A stretch of DNA of 64,000 nt from Natrialba hulunbeirensis JCM 10989. Lineage in GTDB: Archaea > Halobacteriota > Halobacteria > Halobacteriales > Natrialbaceae. Numbering within the stretch: position 1 is the stretch's first letter; every line of letters starts with the position of its first letter. The DNA lies in the NCBI RefSeq assembly GCF_000337575.1, contig NZ_AOIM01000035.1, positions 46,794-110,793 of the forward strand, given 5' to 3'. Under the pieces are notes generated by a model. The model saw only the letters and a program-made list of their open reading frames with translations, had not been told where the DNA came from and did not search any database. This document shows, one piece after another, positions 51,764 through 60,684 of the stretch. Position numbers and translations under genes: made by a program.

Positions 51764-52025
51764 GCGTTATGATACCTGTGGTAGAAACTTAAGTACGCCG
51801 CCGCAATACGCGGGTTACCCTACTCAGGTGGCCGCCACGCTCTGAATCGATTCACTGTTGTGTCACGCCGTGTTCTCGAGAGTGAATGTCCAGCAGCCCC
51901 ACGACCAGTGAAACACACTCACACGCACAGTGCGAGTATCTGTGGTCGGATGGAGCGGTTTCGAGCGCGCGCTTCGAAGGCTTTATCCGGACGGTAGGCC
52001 TGCCTTTTCGTAAGTAACCACAACC

Positions 52026-52556
52026 ATGTCAGACAAACCCGCCTCAATGTACCGGGACATTAGCAAGCCAGCATACACGCGACGCGAGTACATCACTGGC
52101 ATTCCCGGCTCGAAGATTGCACAGCACCAGATGGGCGACCTGCAGGCAGACTCCGAGGACTACCCGGTCCAGATCAGCCTCATCACCGAAGAAGAGGTCC
52201 AGATCCGACACGGTAGCCTCGAGGCTTCCCGCCTCTCGGCCAACCGCCACATGCTGAAAAACGCTGGCGAACACCAGTACAAGATGATCCTGCGCAAGTT
52301 CCCCCACCACGTCATCCGGGAGAACAAGCAGGCAACCGGCGCAGGTGCAGACCGTGTTTCCGACGGGATGCGCCAGTCCTTCGGGAAGATCGTCGGCACC
52401 GCAGCCCGCATCGACGCCGGCGAGCGTATCTTCACGATCTGGTGTGACGTCGACGACGCCGAGTTCGCCAAGGAGGCACTCCGTCGCTCCTACAACAAGA
52501 TCACGCCGCCGTGTCGCATCGTCGTGGAGAAGGGCGAAGAGCAGCTCATCGCCTAA
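52026..52556 (+). CDS. rpl10e: 50S ribosomal protein L10e (uL16 family)
   Basis: 176 aa. [20 protein letters not shown] and [18 protein letters not shown] give the archaeal/eukaryotic L10e N-terminus. The core [20 protein letters not shown] and [20 protein letters not shown] is the region lining the tRNA path in the large subunit. It is complete and unusual in nothing. A TATA-like ctttatccgg at 51981-51990 lies somewhat further upstream than in other genes here, suggesting a leader of about 15 nt. Confidence 0.96.
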   Translation: MSDKPASMYRDISKPAYTRREYITGIPGSKIAQHQMGDLQADSEDYPVQISLITEEEVQIRHGSLEASRLSANRHMLKNAGEHQYKMILRKFPHHVIRENKQATGAGADRVSDGMRQSFGKIVGTAARIDAGERIFTIWCDVDDAEFAKEALRRSYNKITPPCRIVVEKGEEQLIA

Positions 52557-52634
52557 ACTGAGACTGACCTTTTCCCTGCAGTCTATCCCGCTCCTGCAGC
52601 GACGCTGCCAGACAGCGTCGCCCCTCGATACTAC

Positions 52635-52720
52635 CTATAGTAGCCACTGAAAGTCAGTGTACACCTGATCGCCAGACTGATCGGCGATCAGTGTGTGAAC
52701 CGTTTCAGTTGTTACTATAG
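52635..52720. repeat. Palindromic MITE-like repeat, copy 1
   Basis: 86 bp with near-perfect terminal inverted repeats: CTATAGTAGCCACTGAAA at the left end pairs with the right end TTTCAGTTGTTACTATAG with two mismatches. Inside lies a second inverted repeat CTGATCGCC / GGCGATCAG, so the whole element can fold into one long hairpin. It begins at CTATAG and ends in CTATAG. No coding capacity. It lies 78 nt after the L10e stop. Confidence 0.75.
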
Positions 52721-52869
52721 CCAACGCGCCTACTGCTCTGTAAGGGAACTCTTTCAGCGGTCGGGCAGGCGGTTGCATTCCGAACTGGTGTCCCGATTGT
52801 GCTACCACCCATTGGTTCGACAGTCATCGAGACGAAAGGATAACGAGGGCTCGCTGTGGCTGACGACGT

Positions 52870-53613
52870 ATGGACCGTCGACGAGTTCTCGCTGCTGCTG
52901 GCGGGTTGCTTCCGCTATCGCTTGCCGGCTGTGTTTCCGTTTCGACCGAGTCAACGGACGAGACGGACGACCTGCCGGACCCAGTTGTCGAAGCCGTTCG
53001 CGTTCCAGCAGTCGCACACGTCGACCGTAACGGCATGCCGCCGATCGAGTCAATCGATGCGGATGCCGGTTTCGAGTCAGATCTTGATTCCGGTTCCGAT
53101 TCCAACACCAATACCAATACCAATACCAATACCAATTCAGACCTCGAACCCGCCGGCACGTTCGAAAACAACGGCGATCCCGGCGAGGCCACGATTTTGC
53201 TGTATCTCCTCGAGTCGGACGACGACAGCGACACCGTTCTCACAGCCGCCGCGCCCGCTCTCGGGACCAGTGCCCACTTCGACGCGGGCGAACGGCGCGA
53301 AATCGTCTTCGACGATGTCGATGTCGATGTCGATGGCAATCTCGACGAATACGACGCCTACTATCTCGAAGCGCAGATCGGCAGCATCGAGGCAGACGTC
53401 CAAAACGACGGTGAGGCCGGTTCCATCGACGTCACGCTCACCACACCGAGTGGCGAACAGGTTCGCGGCCATATCGACGACCAGCAGGTACTCGAGTTAG
53501 CTACAGACGAAACCGAGACGGTCTCCTTCGAGGGGGCGTTTTCGCGGGAGTCCTACGACGTACGCGCGGAGGCGACTCATGCGGAGGACGCCGGCGAGTA
53601 TAGTAGCCACTGA
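52870..53613 (+). CDS. Lipoprotein bracketed by two MITE-like repeats (247 aa)
   Basis: MDRRRVLAAAGGLLPLSLAG followed by Cys is a Tat-like signal with lipobox. The mature part has a linker of Ser/Asp and five Asn-Thr repeats (from a hexamer repeat at 53101-53140). A beta-rich domain follows: ATILLYLLESDDDSDTVLTA, SAHFDAGERREIVFDDVDVD and YYLEAQIGSIEADVQNDGEA. The last four codons and the stop (YSSH-TGA) lie inside the second MITE-like repeat, so the original C-terminus has been replaced. Probably a cell-surface protein; no function assigned. Confidence 0.75.
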   Translation: MDRRRVLAAAGGLLPLSLAGCVSVSTESTDETDDLPDPVVEAVRVPAVAHVDRNGMPPIESIDADAGFESDLDSGSDSNTNTNTNTNTNSDLEPAGTFENNGDPGEATILLYLLESDDDSDTVLTAAAPALGTSAHFDAGERREIVFDDVDVDVDGNLDEYDAYYLEAQIGSIEADVQNDGEAGSIDVTLTTPSGEQVRGHIDDQQVLELATDETETVSFEGAFSRESYDVRAEATHAEDAGEYSSH

Positions 53614-53682
53614 ACGTCAGTGCACACCCAATCGACAGCCTTCGTGCGATTGGCGTGTGAACAGTTTCAGTTGGTACTATAG
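53599..53682. repeat. Palindromic MITE-like repeat, copy 2
   Basis: 84 bp, same ends as copy 1 (TATAGTAGCCACTGAA...TTTCAGTTGGTACTATAG). The inner stem is CCAATCG / CGATTGG in place of copy 1's CTGATCG / CGATCAG: two paired positions changed together, so the fold is kept. It overlaps the last 15 nt of the lipoprotein gene and supplies its stop codon. Confidence 0.75.
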
Positions 53683-53730
53683 CCTCGATATCGAGCTACC
53701 TTTTTGCCTCTTTACTCCCGAGGTCGGTGT

Positions 53731-54606
53731 ATGATTGAGCTCGCGGTCGCCAACGCGAAGCAGACGTTCCGGCGAATGCGCGACCCGCTCGCAGAACGCG
53801 ACGTTCGAGTCCATCACGTGCCCGCAAGCGAGCGCGTGGTAGATCTAACTGATCCACCGTGGGAGCCCGACGAGTACGACGTCGGCTTCGTCTACCCCGG
53901 CCGGCTGATGGAGGGCGGCGTCGCGGACGCCCTGCTCGAGATGCCGTGGCTCAACGACCGTGAGGCGGTGCTGACCTCGCGAAATAAAGCCGAGGTCATC
54001 GCACGGCTTGATCGCGCTGGCCTCCCAGTTCCAAAGTCGGTCTACGTCTCGAACGACGTCGACGAGGGCGAACTGGCCGATGTCTTCGCGCAGTTCGAGC
54101 CACCCGTCGTCGTCAAGCCGAACTCGACCACGCGCGGCGTCGGCGTCGCGAAGGCACACGATCTGGATTCATTTCTGGGGATCTGTGACTACCTCTCGCT
54201 GGTCCACGACTACCGGGCGACCGGCGACCGCTCGTTTCTCGTCCAGGAGTATCTCCCCGAGGCGACCGACTATCGCGTGATGGTACTCGAGTCCGCGTAC
54301 GCTGGTGCGGTCGAGCGCCGGCTGCCGGATGATGCGGTTCGGGAGGGACAGTGGAAGCACAACGTCCATCGGGGTGCCGAGGCGACGGGGGTCGAGTTGC
54401 CGCCGGCGTGGCGCGAGGTTGCCGAGGCTGCGGCGCGGGAACTCGAGATTCCCTTCGTTGGCGTCGATCTGCTCGTGACGGACGAGCGGGTGGTAATCAA
54501 CGAGACGAACGCGCGTCCGACGATCGACGCGGAGACGAAGTACGAACCGGAGTTTTACGACAGACTGGCGGCTACGATTCGTGAGACTGCGGGGCAAGGG
54601 CTGTGA
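53731..54606 (+). CDS. ATP-grasp (RimK/LysX-type) ligase
   Basis: 291 aa. ATP-grasp elements are PVVVKPNSTTRGVGVAKAHD, LVQEYLPEATDYRVMVLESA and the Mg2+ site VINETNARPTIDAETKYEPE. This is the RimK-like family, which joins an amino acid (often glutamate) to a carboxylate of a protein, peptide or cofactor such as F420 or methanopterin. The N-terminal domain is IELAVANAKQTFRRMRDPLA. The start at 53731 gives the usual family length. Specific partner unknown; no carrier protein gene is adjacent. Confidence 0.88.
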   Translation: MIELAVANAKQTFRRMRDPLAERDVRVHHVPASERVVDLTDPPWEPDEYDVGFVYPGRLMEGGVADALLEMPWLNDREAVLTSRNKAEVIARLDRAGLPVPKSVYVSNDVDEGELADVFAQFEPPVVVKPNSTTRGVGVAKAHDLDSFLGICDYLSLVHDYRATGDRSFLVQEYLPEATDYRVMVLESAYAGAVERRLPDDAVREGQWKHNVHRGAEATGVELPPAWREVAEAAARELEIPFVGVDLLVTDERVVINETNARPTIDAETKYEPEFYDRLAATIRETAGQGL

Positions 54607-54699
54607 ACCGTGAACCGGTGGCGTGCGGTGACGCTGTAGATAACGCAGAACAAGCGCGATCGGAGACCGACCCGGACGACTACTAGACCGCGAGTAGAC

Positions 54700-55101
54700 T
54701 TACTCGAGACTGATTCCCGAGGACTGTTCGGCCGGATCGAAGACGACCTCGAGCACGCCGTTGTTGTAGGTTGCAGAGGCCGTGTGTTCGTTGACCCGCT
54801 GTGGGAGCGTGATGCGCTCGTCGTACTGGCGGTGGTCGCTGCCCGCAGAGATGGTCAGCGTCTCGCCGTCACATTCGAGGTCGATGTTTTCCTTTTCGAC
54901 GCCGGGGAGATCCGCAACGACGCGCAGTTCATCGTCAGTTTCGTGAATATCGACGTGCGTATCCATGCCAAAGCCGGTGTCGACGTTTCGAGAGGAGTTG
55001 AAGTTGACATTCGTGTCGGCACCGTCCATCATCTCGTTCATCATCCGTTCAATCTCGCGAAAGAGGTCATCGAAGGGCTCGTCGCGGTCGTCTCTTCGCA
55101 T
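54700..55101 (-). CDS. Small heat-shock protein (Hsp20 family)
   Basis: 133 aa. The alpha-crystallin domain is VDIHETDDELRVVADLPGVE then KENIDLECDGETLTISAG, ending NNGVLEVVFDP where canonical members have 'A-x-x-x-N-G-V-L'. Short disordered N- and C-terminal arms; the C-terminus keeps GISLE in place of the I-x-I motif. An ATP-independent holdase for unfolding proteins. ATG at 55101 is preferred to GTG 55107. The T-rich stretch at about 55125-55135 (AGTTTTTCC on the coding strand) is a possible TATA region. Confidence 0.92.
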   Translation of the reverse strand: MRRDDRDEPFDDLFREIERMMNEMMDGADTNVNFNSSRNVDTGFGMDTHVDIHETDDELRVVADLPGVEKENIDLECDGETLTISAGSDHRQYDERITLPQRVNEHTASATYNNGVLEVVFDPAEQSSGISLE

Positions 55102-55275
55102 AGACACCAGTAGTGGCCCACGGGGGAAAAACTTTCTGTCGGAACTAGTTGTTTCGGTGACTCGAGCGGCGTCTCGAACGCCGAACCGGCTGTTTCGGTC
55201 CGAAACGGTTCGGCGCTTTTACTGTCGCCTTGTGTGTCGTTGTCGTGTGCGTCGGGGAGACGCGTGACCGACGAC

Positions 55276-56289
55276 TCAGAGCCCGATGCCGAGCGTCTCG
55301 TCGGTCGTCTCGATGCTCTCCTCGGCGTCGGCCTCGCCGAGCACCGCACGAATTGCGTCGACGTTCTCCGGCACCACGTCACTCTCCTGGTGAATGCCCT
55401 GGAAGAGGTAGAGGTCACGACCCACGGTCGAGATAGAGTCCTCCCAGATGGCGTTCTCCCAGACGTCACCGCGCGGGCGGCCTGCATCGAGGGCATACTC
55501 CTTCAGCTTCCCGCTGCCGTCGATAGCCATATGCTCGGGGATCAGGAACAGTCGCGATTCGTCTGCGAACAGCTCACGAACGTCGGCTGCATCGACCTCC
55601 GCCTCGAGTGTGACGTTGAGGCTGTGCATGTGCATCAGCGTTGCCGGGACCTTCATCCCGAGCGTGTCGATGTCGAGGTCGTCGAAGATGGTCTCGACGT
55701 CGGGGCCGTGGTGGGACGGGATCGTCACCGGGTTCGGAAGGATGTCGTTGATCGGGCCGCGAGAAGTCTGACCGGGGTCGCCGCCGCGGCGGACGAGCGT
55801 GGCGCGGACCTTCTCGACGCCGTATTCCTCGCGAAGCGGCGCGATGACGCGGGAGAGGCCGGTTGTGTTACAGGAGACGACGCGGACGTGATCGGCGTCG
55901 GCGGCGTCCTCGAAGTTCGAGCGCGCGTTGAAGCTCATGTCGACCAGGTCGGCGTCCTCGCCACCCTGGTAGAGCGCGGGCGTCTCGTACTCCTCGTACA
56001 GCGACTTGTTCTCAGCGCCGATGCCGGAGGGCGTGGCGTCGACGACGATATCCGCGTCGGCGACGAGTTCGTCGACGGAGCCGGCGATGTCGAGGCCGGC
56101 TTCCTCGAACAGGTGCTCGCGTTCCTCGATGGCGGCGTAGAGGGCGAACCCCTTCTCGATGGCCGTTTCGGCTTCGAAGTTCGGCCGCGTCTTCGCGACG
56201 CCGAGGACTTCCATATCGGGCTGGGCCCGGACGGCGTCTGCGACGCGTTTGCCGATGGTACCGTAGCCGTTGATCGCGACCTGGATCAT
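55276..56289 (-). CDS. Type II glyceraldehyde-3-phosphate dehydrogenase (archaeal)
   Basis: 337 aa. [20 protein letters not shown] is the Rossmann start and [13 protein letters not shown] contains the catalytic Cys. [40 protein letters not shown] and [14 protein letters not shown] are characteristic of archaeal class II GAPDH. It oxidises glyceraldehyde-3-phosphate with phosphate and NAD(P)+, or runs in the gluconeogenic direction. A TATA-like GGTTATCCG about 30 nt upstream of 56289 supports this start over 56310. Divergent from the aminopeptidase gene. Confidence 0.95.
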   Translation of the reverse strand: MIQVAINGYGTIGKRVADAVRAQPDMEVLGVAKTRPNFEAETAIEKGFALYAAIEEREHLFEEAGLDIAGSVDELVADADIVVDATPSGIGAENKSLYEEYETPALYQGGEDADLVDMSFNARSNFEDAADADHVRVVSCNTTGLSRVIAPLREEYGVEKVRATLVRRGGDPGQTSRGPINDILPNPVTIPSHHGPDVETIFDDLDIDTLGMKVPATLMHMHSLNVTLEAEVDAADVRELFADESRLFLIPEHMAIDGSGKLKEYALDAGRPRGDVWENAIWEDSISTVGRDLYLFQGIHQESDVVPENVDAIRAVLGEADAEESIETTDETLGIGL

Positions 56290-56485
56290 TGTGTGTATCC
56301 GGCAGTCCACTACCGAGGCGGATAACCGTTTCGAGGCTTCTCGCGGGATTTTTACTCGACTCAGAGTTTCTCAGTACGATTTCCGGTTCACTCTGCAACC
56401 CGTGTCCCGAACGCAGTGTCACATCCTACAGCGGCGAGACTCACAGAAGGGAAGACATATTCACTCTCCGCACACACCCTGACGT

Positions 56486-57445
56486 ATGTCTACCCCCACC
56501 ACGCTTCGGGACCCAGCCGAAACCGCGGTCGAACAGTGTCTGGCACTCGAGTCCGACGAGTCCTGTGCGATCGTCACCGACGACAAGCGCGAACCGATTG
56601 GCGAGGCGCTCTACGAGGTGGCGAGCGAGATTACGGACGATGCGGTGATCGTGCGCTATCCGCCGGGATCGACCCACGGGAGCGAGCCACCAGCGCCGGT
56701 GTCGGCGGCGATGGCCGACGCGGACGTGGTACTCGCGCCGACGACCAAGAGCCTGAGCCACACCCGCGCCCGAACTGAGGCTAACGAGGCCGGCGCGCGC
56801 GTCGCCACGTTACCCGGAATCACCGAGGAGGTTTTCACGACCGGTCTCGACGCGGATTACGAACTGATCGCGGACCACTGCGCTGACGTTCGCGAGCAGG
56901 TCGACGACGCAGACGAGATCCGCGTAACCGCGCCGGCGGGGACCGACATCACGTTCGATGTCAGCGGCCGCGACTTCCTCTCGGATACCGGCATCGTTCA
57001 CGAACCCGGTGTCATGTCGAACCTCCCCGCGGGTGAGGTGTTCGTCAGCCCCGAGAGTGCCAGCGGGACCTTCGTCGTCGACGGGACGATGATGCCCCAC
57101 GGACTCCTCGATGACGAGCAGACGCTCGCCTTCGAGGTCGAGGACGGTCTCGTTACGGACATTTCGGACGACGACATCCGCGAGACGGTCGAGAGTGCGG
57201 CCGAAGAGGTTGGCGACGCAGCGCGCAACCTCGCGGAACTCGGTATCGGAACTAACGTCGCCGTGACGGAGCTCGTCGGCTCGGTCCTGCTGGACGAGAA
57301 GGCCGGCGGAACGGTTCACATCGCGATCGGTGATGACGCCGGGATCGGCGGCGACGTGGAGGCACCCATCCACCTCGACGGTATCGTCCGTGAGCCGACG
57401 GTGTATGCGGACGGCGCGGAAGTGGAACTTCCGCAGAGCGAGTAA
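56486..57445 (+). CDS. M29-type leucyl aminopeptidase
   Basis: 319 aa. The C-terminal part holds the M29 metal region VHEPGVMSNLPAGEVFVSPE and SASGTFVVDGTMMPHGLLDD (Glu in the 'NLPAGEVF' element), then NLAELGIGTNVAVTELVGSV and GTVHIAIGDDAGIGGDVEAP. The N-terminal half is the usual structural domain. It releases N-terminal residues from peptides. The protein is shorter than classical M29 peptidases (~400 aa), matching the haloarchaeal branch. A TATA-like gacatattcac lies about 27 nt upstream of the ATG. Confidence 0.85.
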   Translation: MSTPTTLRDPAETAVEQCLALESDESCAIVTDDKREPIGEALYEVASEITDDAVIVRYPPGSTHGSEPPAPVSAAMADADVVLAPTTKSLSHTRARTEANEAGARVATLPGITEEVFTTGLDADYELIADHCADVREQVDDADEIRVTAPAGTDITFDVSGRDFLSDTGIVHEPGVMSNLPAGEVFVSPESASGTFVVDGTMMPHGLLDDEQTLAFEVEDGLVTDISDDDIRETVESAAEEVGDAARNLAELGIGTNVAVTELVGSVLLDEKAGGTVHIAIGDDAGIGGDVEAPIHLDGIVREPTVYADGAEVELPQSE

Positions 57446-57499
57446 CGGAACGGCAGTCGCTATTCTCTCCCTGCTGAGGACTGCCACATTAGCAGCGTC

Positions 57500-57952
57500 T
57501 CAGAGCTCTTTGCGCGTTTCCTCCTCACCGTACGCCCCGTTTTCGACCGCGACGACGGTTCCCGGCGCTGCCCCCTCAAACTCGACGATGATTCGGTACG
57601 ACGTCGCGTTGAACACGTCTTCACAGGTATCGCTCCCGTCGTGTTCCCGACCGATACGGACCGTTAGTTCGTCGGCGTCTGCATCGTACTCCGGGTCTGC
57701 GATTCGGCTGCTGTAACAACTGTTTCCGATCGGAAAGACACCACTTACCTGAATCTCTCGGCTGTCGGCGTCGTACTCGACGACTGGCGGATCTTCACTG
57801 CTTCCGGATCTGTCTCCCGACTCCGTCCGCGTCTCGATGATTTCGGTTTCGCCGGCCGGCTCCGTGCCGACCGCAGGGGAGTCGACACAGCCGGCCAGTG
57901 CCGCCAGCGTCAGTCCGGACGCCGACAGCAAGTTTCGTCGCGAGCGTTGCAT
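57500..57952 (-). CDS. Small haloarchaeal lipoprotein (150 aa)
   Basis: MQRSRRNLLSASGLTLAALA then GC is a Tat-like lipoprotein signal. The mature part is an acidic linker followed by a beta domain: VVEYDADSREIQVSGVFPIG, NSCYSSRIADPEYDADADEL and TSYRIIVEFEGAAPGTVVAV. Cys residues at NSCYS and DTCEDV may form a disulfide outside the cell. Start at 57952 is preferred to 57979 because it puts the signal at the N-terminus. Function unknown. Confidence 0.8.
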   Translation of the reverse strand: MQRSRRNLLSASGLTLAALAGCVDSPAVGTEPAGETEIIETRTESGDRSGSSEDPPVVEYDADSREIQVSGVFPIGNSCYSSRIADPEYDADADELTVRIGREHDGSDTCEDVFNATSYRIIVEFEGAAPGTVVAVENGAYGEEETRKEL

Positions 57953-58095
57953 ACGTTCGCCCACAGTGACAGGATACAAGTGTTTTCTGTCGTCTTCTCG
58001 TTGCCGCTGGCAGGCAATTCCAGTACCGAGCAGTCGAATCGCTCCGTCAGAACAGGTCCAATCGCCTTTTAGGCACGTAGCGTCTACGCCGTGCT

Positions 58096-58749
58096 ATGAA
58101 CGATATTCCGGATCGGATTCCGACGCCGTGTCCGTCGTGCTCGCCGGACCTCGAAACCGTTCACGAGGTCCTTACCGAGGGCGGCGGCTCCCTCACCGTG
58201 CGCTGCAGCGAGTGCAGCCACGTCCACAAGGTACAGCCAGAACGAGAGCGCGAGGTAACGCTCGACGTCGTCGTCTCCCAGAACGACGAATCGTTCACCG
58301 CCAACGTGACGACACCCGAAGACGCGACCATCGAGGTCGGCGACGAGTTCCTCTTAGAAACGGAGGAGGTCCTCTCGACCGTTCGCGTGACCAGCCTCGA
58401 ACTCGACGGCCAGCGCCGCGTCGAGAGCGCCCCGGCCGACGAAATCAAGACCGTCTGGACGCGCGAGGTCGACAACGTCTCCGTCGATATCACGATCCAC
58501 CCACAGGACGGGTCCCGAGATGACAGTCGGAGTATCACGGTTCACGTCCCCGGCGACTACGAGTTCGAGGTCGGCGCGGTCGACGACTTCGGTGACGACG
58601 AGTTCGAAATCGACGCCTTCGTCGTCCGCAAGGCAGTCACGGGCTACGACCGCGACCGGTACGATATGGAGGGTGATACGGTGCCAGCGAAGGACGTCAA
58701 ACGCATCTACGCCTACGACGAGACGTCGAGCGCGTGGTCGGCCTGGTAA
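58096..58749 (+). CDS. HVO_0476-family zinc-finger protein
   Basis: 217 aa. Two C-x2-C knuckles, CPSCSPDL and CSECSHVHKV, form an N-terminal zinc finger. A long beta domain follows: PEREREVTLDVVVSQNDESF, DATIEVGDEFLLETEEVLST and SRSITVHVPGDYEFEVG. This is the pattern of the haloarchaeal HVO_0476 family, which is of unknown function. A TATA-like ccttttaggc at 58063-58072 lies about 27 nt upstream, so a leaderless start. Confidence 0.88.
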   Translation: MNDIPDRIPTPCPSCSPDLETVHEVLTEGGGSLTVRCSECSHVHKVQPEREREVTLDVVVSQNDESFTANVTTPEDATIEVGDEFLLETEEVLSTVRVTSLELDGQRRVESAPADEIKTVWTREVDNVSVDITIHPQDGSRDDSRSITVHVPGDYEFEVGAVDDFGDDEFEIDAFVVRKAVTGYDRDRYDMEGDTVPAKDVKRIYAYDETSSAWSAW

Positions 58750-58789
58750 CGGTCGCGAGCGCATCCTTTTCTCTGTCTCTCCCGCCGAC

Positions 58790-58885
58790 TCTCGCATCAC
58801 TCTCCCCCCCACACTCACTCTCCACCCCCACACTCACGCTCTCCCCCACTCTCCTACTCTCCCCCACTCTGACCCTGAGCGAGCA
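58790..58885. repeat. Pyrimidine-rich simple repeat
   Basis: Between the HVO_0476-family gene and the first PCMT gene lies a C/T-rich run of the form ctctccccc, cacactcac, ctctccccac repeated with a period near 12. The strand is almost free of G. It may form an unusual DNA structure or be a slippage site. No gene in it. Confidence 0.55.
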
Positions 58886-58933
58886 CGCACGTGCGCCCCC
58901 ACACTCTTTCCTTCCGAACGCCAATTGGTACCT

Positions 58934-59596
58934 ATGTTCGATCGCTTCGGTCACGACACCGACGATCCGGACGACGACTTTACGGCCGCTCGCGAGCGGA
59001 TGGTCCAAACCGTCTCCCACCGCGTCGCCGACGAGCGCGCCCTCGATGCACTCGAGTCCGTTCCGCGCCACGAGTTCGTGCCCATCGGCCGGCGCGGTAA
59101 CGCCTACGCGGATCGGCCGCTTCCGATCGGTGACGGCCAGACGATCAGCGCACCGCACATGGTCGTGATCATGGCCGACCGACTCGCCCTCGAGCCGGGC
59201 GACGAGGTACTCGAGATTGGGACGGGCTGTGGCTATCACGCGGCCGTGACGGCCGAGATTGTCGGGCCGGAGCACGTGTACACCGTCGAATACAGCCCAG
59301 CGCTTGCTGAGTCGGCCCGCGAGACGCTCGCAGCACTCGGCTACGGTGAGGTTGCGGTCCGGACGGGTGACGGCCGAGACGGCTGGGCCGAGCACGCGCC
59401 CTACGACGCGGCCTACTTCACCTGTGCGACGCCGTCGATTCCGGAGCCAGTGCGTGAGCAACTACGAGTCGGTGGGACGCTCCTTGCCCCCGTCGGGACG
59501 AGCCACCAGACGCTCGTCGAGGCAACGAAGCGGGCTGACGGCTCGCTTGCCCGGTCCGAGCACGGCGGGGTTCGATTCGTCCAACTGCGCGGGTAA
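58934..59596 (+). CDS. pcm: Protein-L-isoaspartate O-methyltransferase
   Basis: 220 aa. The PCMT pattern is VPRHEFVPIGRRGNAYADRP LPIGDGQTISAPHMV, SAM motif I VLEIGTGCGYHAAVTAEIVG, post-I VYTVEYSPALAESARETLAA, and PEPVREQLRVGGTLLAPVGT. It methylates isoaspartyl residues, starting repair of damaged proteins. ATG at 58934 gives MFDRFGHDTDDPDDDFTAAR, the expected acidic N-terminus; the longer upstream frame runs through the pyrimidine repeat. Next to a second, diverged copy. Confidence 0.93.
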   Translation: MFDRFGHDTDDPDDDFTAARERMVQTVSHRVADERALDALESVPRHEFVPIGRRGNAYADRPLPIGDGQTISAPHMVVIMADRLALEPGDEVLEIGTGCGYHAAVTAEIVGPEHVYTVEYSPALAESARETLAALGYGEVAVRTGDGRDGWAEHAPYDAAYFTCATPSIPEPVREQLRVGGTLLAPVGTSHQTLVEATKRADGSLARSEHGGVRFVQLRG

Positions 59597-59680
59597 GCGT
59601 TTGGTAACACGAGCAGAGCACGTGGCGACTCCGTCTGGCGCAAGCGCGCCATTCATATCCACCGACCAGATAGCTCGACT

Positions 59681-60427
59681 ATGGACCCCGCGGTACTGCG
59701 AGAGGACATGGTCGACGGACTCGAGTCCCCGGCCAAGGACGTCCTCCAGAACGAGACCGTCGCCGTCGCGATGCGTGACGTGCCTCGCCACGAGTTTATC
59801 GACGACGAGCGGACGGCGTATGCCGACCGCGACCACGAGGTGCTCGGGACGCGTATGCTCTCGCCGAGCACCGTCGCCCGATTCATGGACGCCCTCGCAC
59901 CGACAGCGGGTGATGCCGTACTCGTCGTCGGTGCCGGCGTCGGCTACACCGCCGCACTCGCAGCAGAGATCGCCGGCGAGACGAACGTCCACGCGATCGA
60001 CATCGCTCGCCCCCTCGTCATCGAAGCGCGCCAGAACCTCGCCGGTGCGGGATACGACGGCGTGCTCGTCGACCGCCGCGATGGGGCCGACGGACTACCA
60101 GAGTACGCCCCGTTCGATCGTATCCTGCTGGAGGCCGCCGTCGTGTCGCCGCCACGGGCGTTGGTCGATCAGTTGGCTCCGGACGGCAGACTGGTCTACC
60201 CGGAGGGAACACAGCGCCAGCGCGTGGTCGCCGTCACAGGCGACGGCGACCGGACCGAACACGACGCCGTCTCACTGGAGCCGCTGCTAGTCGAGGGCGA
60301 GCAGCCCGGCACCATCGAACGAAATCGGACGGCGCGCGAAGACCGTGAGTACGCCCAGCGCCGAGCCGAGTCCAGACGCGGCTGGGAACAGGACTGGATC
60401 GAGTGGGAACGGTCGGTCGACTCCTGA
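59681..60427 (+). CDS. PCMT-like methyltransferase, diverged paralogue
   Basis: 248 aa, same fold as the preceding gene: VPRHEFIDDERTAYADRDHE, SAM motif VLVVGAGVGYTAALAAEIAG, VHAIDIARPLVIEARQNLAG. The 'PIG.GQTIS.P' acceptor loop of true PCMTs is replaced by VLGTRMLSPSTVARF, so its methyl acceptor is probably different or it is inactive as a repair enzyme. The C-terminal Arg/Glu-rich extension (ARREYAQRR-like) is absent from PCMT. A TATA-like cattcatatcc about 27 nt upstream suggests its own promoter. Confidence 0.85.
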   Translation: MDPAVLREDMVDGLESPAKDVLQNETVAVAMRDVPRHEFIDDERTAYADRDHEVLGTRMLSPSTVARFMDALAPTAGDAVLVVGAGVGYTAALAAEIAGETNVHAIDIARPLVIEARQNLAGAGYDGVLVDRRDGADGLPEYAPFDRILLEAAVVSPPRALVDQLAPDGRLVYPEGTQRQRVVAVTGDGDRTEHDAVSLEPLLVEGEQPGTIERNRTAREDREYAQRRAESRRGWEQDWIEWERSVDS

Positions 60428-60641
60428 GCAGTTTCGAACCGATCGCGTGCGAGCGTGCCGCTCAGGGTAACTGACTACGAGAGCACTGACTCCGAAGTGA
60501 AACAGGTGACCAGTACCAACCGCTCTACCTGTGGCTCTCGAGTATTGGTTTCGGAAAGTGGGGGTGGGGATTAGGGGGTGGCGACAGTCTCTCGCAGATC
60601 GCCATCTATGCGTATGGACGGGAGGGGATTAAGTATACTTT

Positions 60642-60684
60642 CTAATTGATTAGATACTATCTGGAGAAGGTACTAATCAATTAG
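60642..60684 (-). terminator. AT-rich inverted repeat overlapping the stop of the REC-GAF regulator gene
   Basis: CTAATTGATTAG (60642-60653) and CTAATCAATTAG (60673-60684) are exact reverse complements, and each is itself nearly palindromic. The second contains the regulator's stop codon (60677-60679). AT-rich pairs with a 19-nt spacer fit an intrinsic terminator, a promoter operator for transcription of the + side, or both. Confidence 0.45.

Noticed and set aside
55234..56325. 363-codon open frame on the + strand
   Set aside because: Antisense to the GAPDH gene; no protein-like pattern.
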